A DNA stretch of 64,000 nucleotides from Ww85 sp963745765. GTDB lineage: Bacteria > Desulfobacterota > Desulfobulbia > Desulfobulbales > Desulfocapsaceae. Location: assembly GCA_963745765.1 (NCBI GenBank), contig CAVUYQ010000003.1, forward strand, positions 13,958-77,957, read 5' to 3'. The notes beneath the pieces are model-generated. The model searched no databases and was not told the DNA's origin. It saw nothing but the letters and a program-made list of their open reading frames with translations. Both the position numbers and the translations under genes were made by a program. Shown piece after piece: positions 9,090-18,769 of this stretch. The first letter of the stretch is position 1, and every line of letters starts with the position of its first letter.

Positions 9090-10157
9090 TCATGAGAGTT
9101 GCAGACGAATAAACCCGGAAATTTTCTTTAACACCTGTGCTAGCAGCAACGTGACAATTAAATAGAGAAAATACTCCAGATAATTGCCATACTCAAACCA
9201 AGTTGACTTCGGTTCAGACTTCGAAACGAATCGAAGCAATGCGTCTCCAAGTTGAAAAACGATTTGTTTGTGTATGAGGTAGATTTCAAGACTTGCGGAC
9301 CCGCATAGAAGGAGAAACGCCATCAGCCATTTGAACTTCTTTGAGCCAAGGACGAGGGAGAACTTTTCTAAAACGATAGCAGTAAACAGGCAGATCGGCA
9401 GTGTTCCAAGAATAAAGGGATAGTAGGCGAGGCCATAGTCTCGGGAGGACCAATACTGTTTGGTGAGCAGGTAGACAAGCAGGAGGATGAGAAAAAAGAT
9501 AAACGCCAGCAGGTTGAAGAATAATTCCTTTTTTGATAAATCCCCTTTGCCTGTTGCGCAGAGATAGCTGATATGTGAACCAAGGACGAATACCGGTATC
9601 CTGGACAAAAGCTTAATGAAGTGCGTGCCATCTGCCACTACCAGCAAACCACAGGTAATGATTGAGACTGATACAACCATTACTAGAAGTGATAATTCGT
9701 GTTTTCTGTAAGAGGTATAAAAGAACGGATACATAACATAGAGCGAAATAATCGCCGGAATAAACCAGTAAATCATATAGTCAGCGGTCCAGAAACCAAG
9801 GGTTGTCAACACAAGAACCGCTTTTTTTATCGAAACGGTATTGTCGATCGCAATGATGCCCAGGGCCACAATTGATGCAATAAGGTAAGACGGATAGATT
9901 TTTAACAGCCTGGTTTTATAGAAAGATAGGCAAGAACTGCTCTTGGCCAGCATATGATGCATTAACCCGTATCCGGACAGGAAGAAGAAAATATCAACTC
10001 CCCCGTATCCGGTTGAGACAAGGACCCTGAGGGGGCCAAAGAGTACTGATTCAGGAAAATACAGTTTGGAGTGGAACAGAAAGATCCAGAGTACTGCCAG
10101 TCCCATCAATTCCGTTCGGTATTTGCTGATCAGGTTGTAGGAGATTGTCGGAGTCAT
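9090..10157 (-). CDS. Acyltransferase family 3, OafA-like membrane protein
   Basis: The roughly 355-residue protein is strongly hydrophobic with about ten membrane spans. It has the family opening IFLFHSKLYF, whose His is the expected catalytic residue, followed by GGVDIFFFLSGYGLM and the basic stretch FYKTRLLKIYPSYLI. Such enzymes move acetyl or other acyl groups from the cytoplasm onto O-antigen, capsule or peptidoglycan sugars. It is the only minus-strand gene between 2 and 18 kb, so it is separately transcribed. The ATG at 10157 is chosen over a TTG at 10163. Confidence 0.9.
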   Translation of the reverse strand: MTPTISYNLISKYRTELMGLAVLWIFLFHSKLYFPESVLFGPLRVLVSTGYGGVDIFFFLSGYGLMHHMLAKSSSCLSFYKTRLLKIYPSYLIASIVALGIIAIDNTVSIKKAVLVLTTLGFWTADYMIYWFIPAIISLYVMYPFFYTSYRKHELSLLVMVVSVSIITCGLLVVADGTHFIKLLSRIPVFVLGSHISYLCATGKGDLSKKELFFNLLAFIFFLILLLVYLLTKQYWSSRDYGLAYYPFILGTLPICLFTAIVLEKFSLVLGSKKFKWLMAFLLLCGSASLEIYLIHKQIVFQLGDALLRFVSKSEPKSTWFEYGNYLEYFLYLIVTLLLAQVLKKISGFIRLQLS

Positions 10158-10293
10158 TGGCAATGACAGCAGTAAAATGGTAGTAAGTGGTAAGCGATTG
10201 TCGAGAAATTAACCCCTTATTTCATCATATGACAATCATTTATGATGAAGTTTTGAATTCTCTTTTTATCAAGCAGAGGGGGCTGTTCGCCTC

Positions 10294-11136
10294 ATGGTTA
10301 TGATCCATATTGCAACCGTACACTGGCTGGATGATTCCTGGGTTGATATCCAATTAGCATACTTTGATAAATATCTCCAGCCAGACTCTTATCGAGTGTA
10401 TGCCTTTCTCAACGGCATTGATCCCACAAAATATAACGAGAGCATACACTATATAAATACGGAGCCCATCCAGCCGCATGTTACGAAGCTCAATATCCTG
10501 GCAGCGGAAATTTGTAAACAGGCCGCTCCGGACGATATCATCTTCTTTATTGATGGAGACGCCTTTCCCGTCGGTGATATTCAGACCTTTGTTCTTGAAA
10601 ATTTGAAACAGTTTGAATTAGTTGCCATTCAGCGCCTTGAAAATGAGGGAGATCCGCAGCCGCATCCTTCATTTTGCGCGACTACCGTCCGGTTTTGGCA
10701 GGAAATCAAGGGTGATTGGGGTCAGGGGCCGAAGTGGACCACCCATGATGGTCGGATGCGGACAGATGTCGGTGCATTGCTCTGGGAAAATCTCAAGAAA
10801 AGAAAGATCAAATGGCTCCCTATACATCGATCAAACGTTCGTGATTTGCACCCACTCTGGTTTGGTGTGTATGGCGGGTTGATCTATCATCATGGTGCTG
10901 CATTTCGCACCCCATACTGCATGATCGATATTCGGAATGCCCGAAATATATGGTGGAAAAGGGTTCTGATGAATATTGGTGATTCAGGAATAGGTGCGAT
11001 TAACCAGGGCTGGGTACAGAATGCCATCTATTCCTTTGTCATGAAAAAGCAGATCAGTCGGGTTCTTGGCCATAGCCGGAGGATACTAACAGATATACAA
11101 AACGACTTTGACTTTGCTCAACAGTTTAACCAATAG
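10294..11136 (+). CDS. Putative GT-A glycosyltransferase
   Basis: The 280-residue protein starts MIHIATVHWLDDSWVDIQ and carries a DxD-type metal and nucleotide-sugar site in IIFFIDGDAFPVGD near residues 85-97. A second conserved-looking patch is LHPLWFGVYGGLIYHHGAAF. This resembles glycosyltransferase-like proteins found in capsule clusters, but the family is not certain. ATGs lie at 10294 and 10300. It has its own upstream region of about 130 bases, facing away from the acyltransferase gene, so a divergent promoter is likely there. Donor and acceptor are unknown. Confidence 0.65.
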   Translation: MVMIHIATVHWLDDSWVDIQLAYFDKYLQPDSYRVYAFLNGIDPTKYNESIHYINTEPIQPHVTKLNILAAEICKQAAPDDIIFFIDGDAFPVGDIQTFVLENLKQFELVAIQRLENEGDPQPHPSFCATTVRFWQEIKGDWGQGPKWTTHDGRMRTDVGALLWENLKKRKIKWLPIHRSNVRDLHPLWFGVYGGLIYHHGAAFRTPYCMIDIRNARNIWWKRVLMNIGDSGIGAINQGWVQNAIYSFVMKKQISRVLGHSRRILTDIQNDFDFAQQFNQ

Positions 11137-11194
11137 GTACGGAAACTCTTGAGACGCATTATCAAATGATACTTACAAGGCGATACTCATAGGT

Positions 11195-11451
11195 ATGGCC
11201 GTGAAAGCACAACCGGTTAAGCAAATTATTTTTATTTATATTCCCAAGTGTGCGGGAGTTTCAAAGGCAGAAGCTCTCTTTTCCAGAGAGTTAGCGTAAA
11301 AAGAATTGGACCGCATGGGAAGTACCGGGATATTGTCACGGAATATTCTGCCTGAGACATTGAGATGTTTAATTATTCTTTTGATCCGAAGAAAAAAGGA
11401 ACAAATATTTTTATGAGAGCTTTATCATTAGTCTCCAAAGGTCGTGGTTAG
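11195..11451 (+). pseudogene. Decayed sulfotransferase fragment
   Basis: Two short frames together preserve pieces of a sulfotransferase-2 family protein. The first, from ATG 11195, gives IIFIYIPKCAG, the 5'-phosphosulfate loop (normally HIPKTAGTS). After a stop at 11298, another frame gives HGKYRDIVTEYSA, then a stop, then DIEMFNYSFDP, matching the normal run-up to FVRNPWDR, which is itself lost. There are in-frame stops and missing segments in only 250 bases, so unlike the simple one-base breaks elsewhere this is genuine decay. It sits between two glycosyltransferase genes. Confidence 0.6.
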
Positions 11452-11467
11452 AAGATAGGACGATATA

Positions 11468-12502
11468 GTGAAACCAAAAATCACTGTACTGATGCCTGTC
11501 TATAATGGTGAATCTTTTCTGCAGGTAACGATAGAAAGTCTACTTGGGCAAACGTACACTGACTATGAACTGCTTATCGTTGATGACGGATCGACAGATA
11601 AATCACAGGAAATAATCAAGCGCTTTTCTGACCCCCGCATCCGCGTGCTCACCAATCCTCAGCGTCTGAAACTCTCAGGAGCCTTGAATCGCGGCATCCA
11701 GGAGTCTTCCGGGATGTACATTGCCCGGATGGATGCCGACGATATCGCCTTGCCGGACCGTCTCGGGAAACAGGTGGAGTTCCTTGATGCCAATGGTCAT
11801 ATAGGGCTCTGCGGGACCTGGATTAAACGATTCGGAACGGGCGGGGGAGGTGTTGAAAAATACTTTACCGCAAGTGATCAGGTTAAGGCCTATGCACTCT
11901 TTGACTGTCCCTTTGCCCATCCATCGGTCATGTTTCGCAAGGATTTGTTTGTTCGTTATGGGCTTCGCTATGACGGCAGCTTCTATCCCACAGAAGATTA
12001 TGAACTGTGGGCTCGTGCTTTAGATTTTTTCCCGGTGCGAATATCGGAGAGGTGCTCCTGCGTTATAGGGTCCACGCTGACAGCATGACCTGCTCAGATT
12101 GGCAGGAGATGGATAGTAAAGCGGTGCAAATAGCTGATTACCAGTTGAAAAAGCTGGGCCTGCATGTTTCGCCTGGCGACCTGCTGTTTCATCGAAACAT
12201 CGGCCGGGGGAAAAGTTATGTATCCGCCAGTGTCGATGAACTCTGCCGGGGAGAAGAGTGGCTGTTAAGGCTGGAAAATGCTAATACGGAATCAAGATAT
12301 TTTCGACATCGGGGCGTTCACGGTGGTTCTGTCGCTTATCTGGTTCCGCCTGTGCATGCATGCGGCCCCGCTCGGATTTGAGGTGGTGCGCTGCTTTTCC
12401 AAGAGCCGGATTACGCAAAATGATGCGGAAAAAAGCAAGCGTATGGCCATACTTGCCATGTCTGTAATCAAAAACAGGATTGTAAACTCGTCAAGCCATT
12501 AA
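11468..12502 (+). pseudogene. Glycosyltransferase family 2, frame broken twice
   Basis: The first frame (from 11468) carries a complete GT2 start: ITVLMPVYNGESFL, LLIVDDGSTDKS and the metal site ARMDADDIALPDR, then TEDYELWARALDFF. At the T-run near 12025-12035 the protein continues in another frame (GANIGEVLLRYRVHADS), and near 12290 in a third (DIFDIGAFTVVLSLIWF) to the stop at 12502. Joined, it would be a normal protein of about 340 residues with a hydrophobic C-terminal segment. The first break is at a homopolymer, so a sequencing indel is plausible. It lies four bases ahead of the next GT2. Confidence 0.75.
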
Positions 12503-12506
12503 TGAC

Positions 12507-13463
12507 ATGATCGTTTCACCAGTAATATCAGGGGTTATCTGTACCCATAACCGTGAGCGCTTTCTTGAGCGCTGCATCAAGAGCCTTCTGCAGCAAACCC
12601 TGGACGATGAGCTTTATGAAATAATCGTTGTGGACAATGGTTCGACGGATGCGACCAGGGAGATCTGTGATGCTTTTAAGCACCACCCCAATTTCAGCTA
12701 TGTGTTCGAACCGGTGCTCGGGTTGTCATCGGCCCGGAATACCGGCTGGCAGATTGCCCGGGGTAGGTATGTCGGCTATCTTGATGATGACGCCGTTGCC
12801 GATGAGACCTGGTTTGAGAAAGCATTGTGGAGCTTTGAGAAGGTGGAACCATCCCCCGACTGGGTTGGAGGCCCCATAGAGCTGGAATGGGAAGTTGAGT
12901 CACCGGACTGGATCACCAGAGAGCACTGGACAACACTTGGTTATGTAAATTGCGGTGAGAAAGAGCGGTTCCTGACCGCATCCGGCGAACGGCTCGGCGG
13001 GGGAAACAGTTTCTATCCCAGATCCCTGCTTGAGAAAATGCAGGGTTTTGATACTCGCCTGGGAAGGAAGAAGAATCTTTTACTTTCAGGTGAGGAAACC
13101 CAGTTCCAGCATCGGCTGAAAGCGATGGGCGGCAGACTCTATTACCATCCCGGCATACGCATTTTTCATTTCGTTCCACGGGAGCGGACGATACCCGGAT
13201 TCTTCTACAGGAGATACTACTGGGGAGGGATCACCGATTACCTGATGTCGAAAACACTCCAGGGAGTAACATTTGAGCACATTGCGCAGCCCGGAAATAA
13301 AGGTTCGCAGGTTGGAAGGCTGCTGAAGAACTGTATTAAAGCCCTGGGGGTTTCCCGGTCAAAAGCAGATACCTTGCAGAGTCGGATCTACCTGTCCTAT
13401 GTGATCGGCCAGATTGTTGCTTTTTTAAGATTTGGCTGGCGGAGGTTTGAGCTGAAACAGTAA
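12507..13463 (+). CDS. Glycosyltransferase family 2
   Basis: This intact 318-residue GT2 has ISGVICTHNRERFLERC at the N-terminus, EIIVVDNGSTDATR, GLSSARNTGW and the DxD region VGYLDDDAVAD, then GGGNSFYPRS and the ETQFQHRLKAMGG segment typical of the catalytic-base region. The C-terminal part (FFYRRYYWGG) resembles GT2 enzymes with a membrane-associated tail. Its stop overlaps the start of the next GT2 (TAATG), so the two are probably translated in series. Donor is unknown. Confidence 0.9.
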   Translation: MIVSPVISGVICTHNRERFLERCIKSLLQQTLDDELYEIIVVDNGSTDATREICDAFKHHPNFSYVFEPVLGLSSARNTGWQIARGRYVGYLDDDAVADETWFEKALWSFEKVEPSPDWVGGPIELEWEVESPDWITREHWTTLGYVNCGEKERFLTASGERLGGGNSFYPRSLLEKMQGFDTRLGRKKNLLLSGEETQFQHRLKAMGGRLYYHPGIRIFHFVPRERTIPGFFYRRYYWGGITDYLMSKTLQGVTFEHIAQPGNKGSQVGRLLKNCIKALGVSRSKADTLQSRIYLSYVIGQIVAFLRFGWRRFELKQ

Positions 13464-14473
13464 TGAGCGACGAAAATAACATGAGCATAAAGTGCTTTCA
13501 GGCCTCAGTAACTCTTTTAAACAGGAGGATGAGCCGGCTCTTTCCGTGTTGCTGCCGACCTACAAACGAGTTGACGCCCTTGAGCGGACGTTACGTGCAC
13601 TCGAAGACCAGAATGCGTCCAATGATGCCTATGAAGTTATCGTCATCGATGATGGATCACAGGATGGTACAGAGACGTTCCTGGAACAATTTTCTGAATC
13701 AACCAAGATACCGCTTTTATTATGCCAGCCTGGCGGAGAACGGCGGGCCTGCGCGGGCCAGAAACATCGGGCCTTAGGTTATGTAAAGGCAAGGTGATAC
13801 TTGATTATAGGCGATGATGTCGTGCCGGAAGCTACCCTGGTCAAGGAGCATCTGGTCTTTCATGACACTCACCCTGGTGAACAGTACGCCCTGCTCGGTC
13901 AGGTCTATTTCCCGGAAGCGCTGGAGCCCAACTGCTTTCATGCGCTGGCTGGAGAGCGGCGGCAGGAAATATTTCTTTAACTATGGTGATCTTAAGCCGG
14001 GCGAGACGGCGGCCCCGCTGTTTTTTTATACCTGTAACGTGTCTGTAAAAGCAGCACAGCTCGAGAAAAGCGGCTGGTTTGATGAATCATTCCGCTATGC
14101 ATCCCACGAAGACCTGGAACTCGGCTATCGGCTTGCCGATAAGGGTATGCACTTGATATACAATGATAAGGCACGGGGAGCCCATTGGCATATGCTGTCG
14201 GTACAGGGCATTGCCAGGAGGGTGTACCTGATGGGCTATTCAGCCGCACTGTTCTGGCAGAAGGCTAAGGACGAGAGTGGCTGGCTGAGAAAAATGACGC
14301 GCCGGCTGTTTACCCGGGCATACAACCCCTCCCGGTATCTGCTGTGGCACAGATTGCGCCTGAAAGAATACAAGGACAGGAAAAACTATCCTGCGCACTG
14401 GCATGTTCTTTTGTTCCTGAGTTTTTTCATCGGGCTTTCGGACTCTTTAAATAAAAGGCCAATTCGTGTATAA
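13463..14473 (+). pseudogene. Glycosyltransferase family 2, several frame breaks
   Basis: Pieces in different frames add up to one GT2. They are ALSVLLPTYKRVDALER with EVIVIDDGSQDGTE (frame from 13492), LAENGGPARARNIG near 13730-13775 in the frame starting at 13463, IIGDDVVPEATLVKEHL from about 13805, and from about 13940 to the stop FFYTCNVSVKA, GWFDESFRYASHEDLELGYR and the C-terminal segment. At least three shifts are needed. The joined length would be about 330 residues. The parts are well conserved between breaks, which fits sequencing indels or very recent loss. Confidence 0.7.
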
Positions 14474-14612
14474 AGACGCTCATACTGAATTGTCCGGCTG
14501 CTTTTGTTTTGTCAGTATTATTTAAATAATCATGAGGTCTTAGGTGATTAATGCGTTTCTTGTCGGGTAAACGAGATCTGTACGCGGATTTATTTCATCG
14601 ATTGCATTTTTA

Positions 14613-16660
14613 ATGGGAAATGACATTCTCCACCTTGCTGCTGTAACAGCCGGCCTGTCCATCCTGTTTGTCCTGCCATTCATTCCCGTTGCTCTTGCTT
14701 TTTATCCCAAAAGGCAATGGCCCCATATCGTTTTAACCTCCTTGGTTGCGGGTACCTGCCTTCAAGCCACCGCGGGTTTGCTCTGGTCACACTTAGTTGG
14801 TGAGTGGCCCTATGGGGAGATTGGAGTACTGGCAGCTATCTGGGCGGTGTTGCTCTATTGGTGTCTGAAGTCTCTTAAAAAGAGCCGGGCGAGGATTTTG
14901 TATGACGATCTCGAACCTAACCGTCATTATTTGCTGCTGGCAGTAATCCTGGTAATAGCCTTTGTTGTAAGGAGTCTGCATCCGCTCGAAGTTGCTTACC
15001 TGGGTCAATCGGATGCCTATACGCATCTTCAATATCTCAAGGATATAGTAGAGCAAGGAATTCTCTCCAATCCCGCATATCCGCCGGGGTATCACTGGCT
15101 TCTCGCTTTGCCGGTACTGATTTTTTCCATCGATCCCTATTGGGTGGCGCGATTTTCCGGCGCGCTCTTCGGTACGGCTCTGGTCTTGGCTGTCTTTGTC
15201 ATGATGGAGCAGATGTTCTCCCGTCGGGCGGCTTACCTGGCAAGTTTTATCGCCGCCTGTTTTCCGCCGATGATGTTGCTGATGAAAACCGGTGTCGGAT
15301 CGTTTGCAAACCAGTTCGGCCTGTTGCTGCTGCCGGTGATTTTTCTGTTCTATTTCTGCTTTGTGACGGGTAAAAAAAGAAACTTCGCCTCCGCCCCGCT
15401 TCTCTGACGGCTGCCCTGACCGGGCTGGCTGCTGTAGTACCGATGATGCTTCTGCATGTCCTCATCATCTTTGCTTGAGAGCGCTTTCTTGCTCTGGGTC
15501 GGCTGTCGAAGCAATGGTTTTTAAAAACGATCGGTATCTGTCTCATCGTTGCAATCCCGCTGGCGGTGGTCCTGTTTCATATGAATGGTGTCGGACCTGG
15601 CCAGCGGGTGGAGACGGTGAACGCGCTGATCAAGTACAAGGAGAAGAACCAACCGTTATCTGCTGTCCAACAGGTGGTAGAATTTGTTAAAAAAACAGAC
15701 ACCCTGGATAATGGTGCCGCCCATAAGATCATCAGATACCTTACCTCCAGCCCCTATTATGGTTTGTTCACCGATTATTTTTCTATTAAGCGGTTTGGCT
15801 TCGGGAATAGTGGATTGAATCTGCTGGCAATTGCCCTGCTTTTTGTTTTTCTGGGATTTTCCCTGTATGGTCTGTTTGCCAGGGAACTCAGCTTTATTCT
15901 ATTGGGATTGTGGGGCACGATTACCTCGGTCCAGGCGGCAACCGGATTACTGCAGTTTTCTTCCTATCAGCGCGAGGGATGGAGCCTGCTCATTGCCACC
16001 TGCTGTATGAGCGGTGTTCTCGGGGACTGGCTGCTTGCGGTCCTGCCGGGCTATCGTCTTGCCAGGGGCGGACTGGTCGTTTTGCTCGGATCAGCGGCTG
16101 TGTGGACGTTTACGCATCCACCCCGGCACGGGGCAATCAAAACGGGGGCAGAAGATCAACTGGTGCGCTCGATACGTTTTTTTGGTCAAACTCCCGAGGA
16201 AATGACAAGGGAATGTCGCGAGGAACCCGTGAATTATTGCGCGATTGTCGAGTTTATGCGCGATGATCTTCCAACCACCTTGATCACGAGGCGATTTACC
16301 GGTTGGAATAACCAGGGTGAAATCACCCCGAATGTGTTACAGCGAAAAAGTAAGCTGCAGGTTATTGTTGTTGATAATGCGGTGACCGGTGATTTGTTTC
16401 AACCCGGGAAGCAGTATATTGCCATCATAGATAGACAGGGTGATTCAAAAACAAGTCAGACAATGGGCGCTTTTGCCATGGTGACTCCCTCGATGGTAAA
16501 AGCGACACTGGTGCTGCAGGAAAAACTATACGAGATAAATGCCCGGATTTTAGATGCTATAAAGGCTCTTCCCGAGGATAAATGGCTGGTGAAAGATTTT
16601 CAATTGGCCGGCAACTTAACGGCCTATGCCATTATTCCCCGAAACACAAAAAACGAGTAA
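14613..16660 (+). pseudogene. Multi-span membrane protein, PMT/GT39-like, broken once or twice
   Basis: The first 264 residues hold about six hydrophobic spans and an extracytoplasmic segment AYLGQSDAYTHLQYLKDI, which resembles the acidic first loop of GT-C transferases. The frame ends at 15407, but the neighbouring frame continues LTAALTGLAAVVPMMLLHV, meets a TGA at 15474-15476 where a Trp codon would fit (FA-stop-ERFLALGR), and then runs open to 16660 with more spans and a soluble tail. The joined protein would be about 680 residues. It is probably a lipid-linked sugar transferase or polymer-handling membrane protein; family assignment is tentative. Confidence 0.55.
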
Positions 16661-16664
16661 TCGG

Positions 16665-17345
16665 ATGCCTGTTCGTATCGCTGTCGTGATTCCCATTTTT
16701 AACGAGGCCAGTGTCATCGGCAGCGTGTTGGAGGAGACCAGGAAGCACGGGGATTATATTCTGATTGTCGTTGATGACGGGAGCTCGGATGACAGCTTTG
16801 TGCATGCCTCTGCGCATGGAGCCCTGGTCCTGCGCCACAAGTTAAACAGGGGCAAAGGTGCAGCCGTCAAGACCGGCATCATGGCGGCGAATCTCCTTGA
16901 GGCCGATGTTATCGTGACAATGGATGGCGACGGTCAGCATGATCCGGCAGATATAATGAACCTTGCCAGGCCTATCATGGAAGGAACGGCCGATGTGGTG
17001 CTGGGTTCGCGACTTTTGAACCGGGAGAAGATGCCATGGCCAAAGGTGATTGCAAACTATATCGGAAACATTATAACATGGCTTTTTTATGGTCTTTTTG
17101 TCTCGGACAGCCAGTCAGGATTTCGAGCATATTCAAAATATGCCGCTCTTATCATTGATACGAAAGCCGATAAATATGAATATGACAGTAAGGTGATCAG
17201 GGAGATCAAGAATAACCGGCTCCGGTTTACGGAGGTTGCGGTCAGTACCCGCTATACTGAATATTCCATGGGGAAAAAACAAAAACAGGGTTTCATCAAC
17301 GGTCTTGTCACGCTCGGCCGGATGCTCTGGAAAATGATTGCGTAG
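16665..17345 (+). CDS. Polyprenyl-phosphate sugar transferase-like GT2 (DPM1 type)
   Basis: The 226-residue protein opens RIAVVIPIFNEASVIG, then LIVVDDGSSDDSF, LNRGKGAAVKTGI and VTMDGDGQHDP, the signature of dolichol- or undecaprenyl-phosphate mannose/glucose synthases. SQSGFRAYSK and the EYDSKVIREI region follow. It lacks C-terminal membrane spans. The start at 16665 lies four bases after the preceding stop; a longer frame from 16626 overlaps the upstream gene and is rejected. The next gene is a small DUF2304 membrane protein, a frequent partner of this enzyme type. Confidence 0.9.
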   Translation: MPVRIAVVIPIFNEASVIGSVLEETRKHGDYILIVVDDGSSDDSFVHASAHGALVLRHKLNRGKGAAVKTGIMAANLLEADVIVTMDGDGQHDPADIMNLARPIMEGTADVVLGSRLLNREKMPWPKVIANYIGNIITWLFYGLFVSDSQSGFRAYSKYAALIIDTKADKYEYDSKVIREIKNNRLRFTEVAVSTRYTEYSMGKKQKQGFINGLVTLGRMLWKMIA

Positions 17346-17355
17346 GTGATCGGAA

Positions 17356-17760
17356 ATGTTCGAAAAAATTCATTTATATCAGGTTGTTGTCGTTGTCATA
17401 TCTTCGGTAATGCTGTTCCAGGGCATCAAGGAATTCGTCAAGCGGGAAGCGGGGCAGACCGTTCTCAAACTGCTTGTCAGGCTGGTTGTCTGGGGGGGCA
17501 TGGCTCTTGTGGCAATCTACCCCAATTTTACCTATTCACTGTCAAAATTAGTTGGTATTGAAGACAATATCACCGCTGTAATTGTTACCGGTTTTATCTT
17601 TGTTTTCCTGATCATTTTCAAACTATTGTCTGCAATCGAAAAGCTTGAGCAGAACATGTCGGAACTCACCCGGCGGGAGTCGCTGAAAGAAGCCCATGAG
17701 AGAATCGAGAAGCTCAGGCGGGAGCTGATAGCCGAGCGGGACGGTGACACTGATGACTGA
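17356..17760 (+). CDS. DUF2304 family small membrane protein
   Basis: The 134 residues hold three hydrophobic spans (about residues 6-24, 38-56 and 72-92), followed by a charged, probably coiled-coil tail ELTRRESLKEAHERIEKLRR. This layout is that of DUF2304 proteins, which occur next to polyprenyl-phosphate GT2 enzymes, as here, and may anchor or assist them at the membrane (inference). It starts ten bases after the GT2 stop. Its own stop overlaps the galE start (ATGACTGA), showing tight coupling. Confidence 0.8.
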   Translation: MFEKIHLYQVVVVVISSVMLFQGIKEFVKREAGQTVLKLLVRLVVWGGMALVAIYPNFTYSLSKLVGIEDNITAVIVTGFIFVFLIIFKLLSAIEKLEQNMSELTRRESLKEAHERIEKLRRELIAERDGDTDD

Positions 17761-18748
17761 AAAGACCATCCTGGTAACGGGTGGTGCCGGATATATCGGC
17801 AGTCACACTTGCAAGCTTCTGCAGAGCAGAGGGTATACTCCTATAGTCCTCGATAATCTCGTCTATGGCCACCGCTCATTTGTGAAATGGGGACCATTAT
17901 ACCAGGGAGATATAGATGACAGCCTGCTGCTGGATGCTATTTTTCAAGAGCATTGCCCGGCAGCAGTGATACATTTTGCCGCCTTTGCCTATGTAGGGGA
18001 ATCGGTTGCCGATCCAGGTAAATACTACCGGAACAATGTTGCCGGCACCCTTGGCTTGCTCGAAGGAATGCGCAAAAATGGCTGCATGAAAATGGTTTTC
18101 TCAAGCAGTTGCGCCACCTACGGTTTACCGGGGGCGTTGCCGATTCGTGAAGAACAGGTGCAGGTGCCGATAAATCCCTATGGCAGAAGCAAGTTGATGG
18201 TGGAAAATATTCTGGCGGATTTCGACCATGCCTATGGAATGAAATCGGTATCGCTTCGTTATTTCAATGCCGCCGGAGCGGATGCCGATGGTGAACTGGG
18301 TGAAGACCATACTCCAGAAACACACCTGATACCGCTGACGATGTACAGTGTTCTGGGCAGGATAAAGAACCTGGAGATATATGGTACGGATTATGCGACC
18401 CCTGACGGGACGGCCGTACGAGACTATATCCACGTAACTGATCTGGCGGATGCACATGTCCGCAGCCTTGAGTATCTTGAAGCTGAGAAGAAAAGCCAGG
18501 CCTTTAATCTTGGCACCGGTAACGGCCTTTCTGTCCAGGAGATCGTTGATGCAGTGGAACAGGTGACCGGTACCAGGGTTCCGGTCGTCTACGGCACGCG
18601 TCGACCGGGTGACCCGCCAATGTTGGTAGCCGATGCAGGAAAGGCAGAAAAGTATCTGCACTGGAGCCCATCAGCTTCTGATGCCACGAACATCGTAACA
18701 TCCGCGTGGAATTGGCATAAGAGACGCCACGGCGATTCCCACCGATAA
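17753..18748 (+). CDS. galE: UDP-glucose 4-epimerase
   Basis: This NAD-dependent extended SDR interconverts UDP-glucose and UDP-galactose. The NAD loop TGGAGYIGSHT is at the N-terminus. The catalytic Ser lies in MVFSSSCATYG and the Tyr-Lys pair in NPYGRSKLMVE. SLRYFNAAGAD and RDYIHVTDLADAH are diagnostic for GalE. The 331-residue length is normal. The ATG at 17753 is preferred over a GTG at 17744; both lie inside the preceding gene. It could supply UDP-Gal for the Glf enzyme at the left end of the region. Confidence 0.96.
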   Translation: MTEKTILVTGGAGYIGSHTCKLLQSRGYTPIVLDNLVYGHRSFVKWGPLYQGDIDDSLLLDAIFQEHCPAAVIHFAAFAYVGESVADPGKYYRNNVAGTLGLLEGMRKNGCMKMVFSSSCATYGLPGALPIREEQVQVPINPYGRSKLMVENILADFDHAYGMKSVSLRYFNAAGADADGELGEDHTPETHLIPLTMYSVLGRIKNLEIYGTDYATPDGTAVRDYIHVTDLADAHVRSLEYLEAEKKSQAFNLGTGNGLSVQEIVDAVEQVTGTRVPVVYGTRRPGDPPMLVADAGKAEKYLHWSPSASDATNIVTSAWNWHKRRHGDSHR

Positions 18749-18769
18749 AACCATAGTGGACGGGAAAAC

